Made by a program: the position numbers and the translations under genes
In this document: positions 5,867 to 8,264 of the stretch, one piece after another
Position numbering within the stretch: the first letter of the stretch is position 1
Layout of the letters: each line of letters begins with the position of its first letter
From: Clostridiaceae bacterium
GTDB taxonomy: Bacteria; Bacillota; Clostridia; UBA1212; DUPL01
Length of the DNA stretch: 8,264 nt
Direction: 5' to 3'
NCBI GenBank assembly: GCA_012522035.1
Contig: JAAYLF010000394.1
Coordinates: 1 to 8,264, forward strand
Notes under the pieces: generated by a model
Seen by the model: the letters and a program-made list of their open reading frames with translations, nothing else
What the model was told of the DNA's origin: nothing
Database searches by the model: none

Positions 5867-7019
5867 CCATACGACCTTTGATACGGATAATTTGTGGTAT
5901 TGCTGACTTGCAATACCGCTTTATAAACAACGACTGGACCAGTATTGAAATGCTTCCTGTTATAAGAAGGACTGCAAAGAATGTCAGCAGCACAACAGGA
6001 TCGCAGTATATGCCAACCATTCTGTCAAGATAAATGAACTTGGTGATAAGAATCGTAAGAAGTACTGTTATTGCAAAGCTTGTGTATACTATTAGAAAGT
6101 AGATTATGCGAACGTTTTTTGCAGGCATTCCAAGCTTCATAAAAGTCTCTATGTCTTTTCTGTTCTTTCTTCTGGCAAAACTGAACTCAAAATAGGTGAG
6201 AAAAACAATGGCTGCGATTGTGGAGAGTGCGGACAAGACTATTTTCCTTTTTGATTCTTTTAAGTCAAAGAACATCTCAACGGACTTCACCAGGTCATCT
6301 TTTTTGACTTCGTAGGCCTTTTGGCTTGCATTTTGGGCTTTGTCTGTAAAGAAGGTGTAGTTTATACGCATAACATTTTCAAGAATAAAGTCATAATCCT
6401 CCTTGCTAATTAAAGCCAGCGCTGTAAAGCCTGAGTAGGTGGAGTAGGACAGGATAAGATCTCTATTCAGCGGTTTAATAAATCCTGCGACAGTCAATCT
6501 GATTTCTTTTTCATCCAAAAAGTCGTCCTGCATTTTTACTGCTACCAAGTCACCTAACTTGACCCCCAGACTCTTTGCAGTGCCGTAGGATATGTATATT
6601 GTGTTATCCTTAAACTCTTTTACTTTGGTTATGAAGTTGTCTTTGGAGAAGTAGGTTGCATGCATATTCATGTCTTTTGTTGCATAGAGAACGTCTTCAA
6701 AAGAGTTTTTCTCAAAGAAGGACATCTGCTCGTATTCCATCTCTTTTAACTGAGAGTAAACAGCCATGTGATTCGAAGGCATTAAAACTCCTTCTTTCAC
6801 ATTGATGCTTTGTAATGGATTATCTGCGGTAAGAGGTATATCGCTGTACATGTAAGTAAAGTTGCTTCTTTTGTAGAATTGATAGTTACTGTAACCTGGC
6901 AGTACCATCTGAAGCAGACTTGTGAATATGACAAGCATGACCGGCAGCAAATATGCAAAAGACAAAACCTGTTTTAAAAAGCTTTTTTTCCATAAGGCAC
7001 CCAGATACTTTAGCAGCAT
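5838..7019 (-). CDS. FtsX/MacB-like ABC transporter permease, second of the pair
   Basis: This encodes 393 residues with FtsX-superfamily topology. One N-terminal membrane helix (about 16-38) is followed by a large extracytoplasmic domain (about 40-255) and three C-terminal helices (about 259-278, 304-329 and 340-362). The outer domain contains TAKSLGVKLGDLVAVKM and LTVAGFIKPL (about 147-184), the pattern of the MacB periplasmic-core fold. The cytoplasmic loop after the second helix (RRKNRKDIETFMKLGMPAKN) matches the place where these permeases contact the ATPase. Such proteins do not move substrate through a classical channel; family members extrude peptides or lipids or transmit force to envelope enzymes. 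GGAGG (7026-7030 on the minus strand) lies 6 bases before the start. The gene follows the other permease by 14 bases, so the two probably form a heterodimer. Its tail overlaps the lipoprotein gene by 29 bases. Confidence 0.82.
   Translation of the reverse strand: MLLKYLGALWKKSFLKQVLSFAYLLPVMLVIFTSLLQMVLPGYSNYQFYKRSNFTYMYSDIPLTADNPLQSINVKEGVLMPSNHMAVYSQLKEMEYEQMSFFEKNSFEDVLYATKDMNMHATYFSKDNFITKVKEFKDNTIYISYGTAKSLGVKLGDLVAVKMQDDFLDEKEIRLTVAGFIKPLNRDLILSYSTYSGFTALALISKEDYDFILENVMRINYTFFTDKAQNASQKAYEVKKDDLVKSVEMFFDLKESKRKIVLSALSTIAAIVFLTYFEFSFARRKNRKDIETFMKLGMPAKNVRIIYFLIVYTSFAITVLLTILITKFIYLDRMVGIYCDPVVLLTFFAVLLITGSISILVQSLFIKRYCKSAIPQIIRIKGRMVSAAGEFEL
5894..5922 (+). terminator. Terminator of the sigma operon, inside the opposing permease gene
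   Basis: GTGGTATTGC (5894-5903) pairs with GCAATACCGC (5910-5919) through 10 positions, with one G-U, around a 6-base loop (TGACTT). TTTAT follows on the plus strand. It starts 27 bases after the lipoprotein stop, the right place to end that operon. The U-run is short, so efficiency may be modest. No U-run follows on the minus strand. The same bases encode RYCKSAIP of the convergent permease. Confidence 0.6.
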
Positions 7020-7033
7020 GATGAACCTCCGGT

Positions 7034-8209
7034 TTATACTTCCTGATTAAGGGCTTCCATTAACTTTTCTTTTCTTATGAGCCACAAGGCAAGGAAAGCA
7101 ACCACCATTGAAGTTATGGCAAATGCAAGAGCAAAGAACGGCGATAGTTCTGCTAAATTCCTTGTAAAGTAAAAGGAATCTAGTGGATTATATACGAAAA
7201 TGTTAAGTATTAATGCGGCGACAATGAATGCAAATGTTTGAGAAATGTATGAACTTGCAAACATGTATGTAAAATAGTGTATTCGCTTCATTTCAAAGGC
7301 TGACAGTACCCCGAAGGCTTTTCTGTTTACAATCAGCGATTTGCGCTTGTCGTTAAAGAACAGTAAACACAAGGAGGAGATGGAGAAGAAGGTAAGAAAA
7401 GCTATTGACTTTTCGTTGAATACTTTCAATGAAAGCTCAAGTTGCAACTGGCTCTCCCTGTATTCCAACCAGATTTTGTTCGTTCTTCTTGATGCGTTGT
7501 CATGCCGGGATCCTTCTAGGTCCTTTTTTAGTTTTTCAATTTCCTTCAAGGCAGTATTCATATCTCGAATATCCACAAAAATGATGCTATAATCCGGTTC
7601 AGTTTCCAAAGAGGGAAAACTGCCGCTTAGGACGACTGCTTTAAAAAATGGCATATATGTTTTATCATTATATATGGCGGCCAGAACAAAATCGTGCATT
7701 TCATCAGTCTTAAGTGCGTGTATTGAAACAGTATCGCCGACTTTTGCATTAATTTCCATTGCGACAGAGTGGGGTAGAACTACGGCATCTTTTCTTGACA
7801 TAAGCTTCTTGTCGTATGACATCAAGGTTTCTTGCGGCAGCAGTGTATGAAACAAACTATCAAGGGAATCGTCCGCCAGTGTTCCTATCCCAACGTCTTT
7901 TGATATTTTGTTATTAAGTGAAACATTACTTTGTATGCGGGGATAAAAGCTGGCTTTTGTTATTATGTTCTCCTGACTCACTATCTCGTTGAATTTGTCA
8001 ATTGGAATTCTGTCAGAAGAGGTTGTTATGCATATGTCCCAGTTCTGGTGTTCCAAATAGCGTGTTCCATACTTGAACTGATCTATCACTTGGGAATACC
8101 GGGTAAGGATTATTGCGGACAGCAAAACTATAATCGCATAGTGTATGAGACTTCTAATTATTTGTCGTTTTGATATAGTACACTTGAAAATCATTTTGAT
8201 TTCACTCAT
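7034..8209 (-). CDS. FtsX/MacB-like ABC transporter permease, first of the pair
   Basis: This encodes 391 residues with the same plan as its neighbour: a membrane helix at about 18-36, an extracytoplasmic domain at about 40-265, and helices at about 268-286, 312-339 and 356-377. The outer domain contains SVAMEINAKVGDTVSIHAL and DFVLAAIYND (about 148-182), a MacB-core-like pattern. The loop after the second helix (NDKRKSLIVNRKAFGVLSAF) and the C-terminal LMEALNQEV resemble the FtsX-domain ends. An extra charged segment (about 218-262, KEIEKLKKDLEG onward) could form a coiled coil just outside the membrane. GGGAG (8219-8223 on the minus strand) sits 9 bases before the ATG. The two permeases are similar in plan but clearly different in sequence, so a heterodimer is likely. 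The ATPase subunit is not in view. Substrate unknown. Confidence 0.8.
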   Translation of the reverse strand: MSEIKMIFKCTISKRQIIRSLIHYAIIVLLSAIILTRYSQVIDQFKYGTRYLEHQNWDICITTSSDRIPIDKFNEIVSQENIITKASFYPRIQSNVSLNNKISKDVGIGTLADDSLDSLFHTLLPQETLMSYDKKLMSRKDAVVLPHSVAMEINAKVGDTVSIHALKTDEMHDFVLAAIYNDKTYMPFFKAVVLSGSFPSLETEPDYSIIFVDIRDMNTALKEIEKLKKDLEGSRHDNASRRTNKIWLEYRESQLQLELSLKVFNEKSIAFLTFFSISSLCLLFFNDKRKSLIVNRKAFGVLSAFEMKRIHYFTYMFASSYISQTFAFIVAALILNIFVYNPLDSFYFTRNLAELSPFFALAFAITSMVVAFLALWLIRKEKLMEALNQEV

Positions 8210-8264
8210 GCATTTTCGCTCCCTGGCAGTTTTTTATTGATTGCATCTTTAAACTCTTAAGGTG
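8202..8264 (-). other. Open frame at the right edge, possibly the end of an upstream gene
   Basis: On the minus strand one frame is open from the window edge for 20 codons and stops at 8202-8204, overlapping the permease start by 8 bases. It could be the C-terminus of the expected ABC ATPase, but the residues (ending NCQGAKMHE) carry no ATPase signature. A second frame ends earlier, at 8249-8251 (TLRV then stop), and could equally be the true end of the upstream gene. The stretch is too short to decide. Confidence 0.2.

Noticed and set aside
7341..7592. Plus-strand 83-codon frame within the first permease
   Set aside because: It is antisense to a well-supported permease gene and has no family features. 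Its start is only a chance ATG in the membrane-helix coding region.

Overview
The window looks like a chromosomal segment of an anaerobic, low- to moderate-GC, carbohydrate-using Firmicute, most likely a clostridium of the Acetivibrio/Ruminiclostridium type. This rests on strong AGGAGG-type ribosome binding sites, AT-rich intergenic DNA with sigma-A-like promoters, a multi-rubredoxin flavoprotein, an FGGY sugar kinase, an ECF sigma/anti-sigma pair and a lipoprotein. No insertion sequence, tRNA, rRNA, CRISPR array or phage gene was seen. The organism assignment is inference.

Left part (1-1050): a minus-strand gene runs off the left edge. Its 163 visible residues hold three short rubredoxin-type Fe(Cys)4 modules followed by the start of an FAD-binding Rossmann fold. 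Divergent from it is a 70-residue protein with a C-x2-C-x-C motif, behind a good sigma-A promoter whose -10 box lies inside a perfect palindrome. After it comes a stretch that can fold into a long hairpin.

Sugar part (984-4026): two plus-strand genes, each with its own promoter. The first encodes a cytoplasmic five-bladed-propeller glycosidase (GH43/GH32-like), the second an FGGY pentulose kinase. Between them is a rho-independent terminator whose left arm can also pair with an upstream segment, which gives an attenuator-like arrangement. Together they suggest intracellular cleavage of a pentose-containing oligosaccharide and phosphorylation of the resulting ketopentose. No isomerase or transporter is in view.

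Signalling part (4103-5924): an ECF sigma factor, a single-pass membrane protein overlapping it by 8 bases (a probable anti-sigma factor with a Pro/Thr-rich linker and an unrecognised outer domain), and a small lipoprotein form one apparent operon. A possible 7-codon leader ORF precedes the sigma gene. The operon's hairpin terminator lies inside the 3' end of the opposing permease gene.

Right part (5838-8264): two FtsX/MacB-like permeases on the minus strand form the membrane half of an ABC exporter or mechanotransmission complex. The partner ATPase is not visible and is probably just beyond the right edge. The permease genes converge on the sigma operon, and the coding regions overlap tail to tail by 29 bases. 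The least ordinary part is this sigma / anti-sigma / lipoprotein cassette facing the permease pair. It resembles an envelope-sensing module, but its ligand and regulon cannot be read from the sequence.
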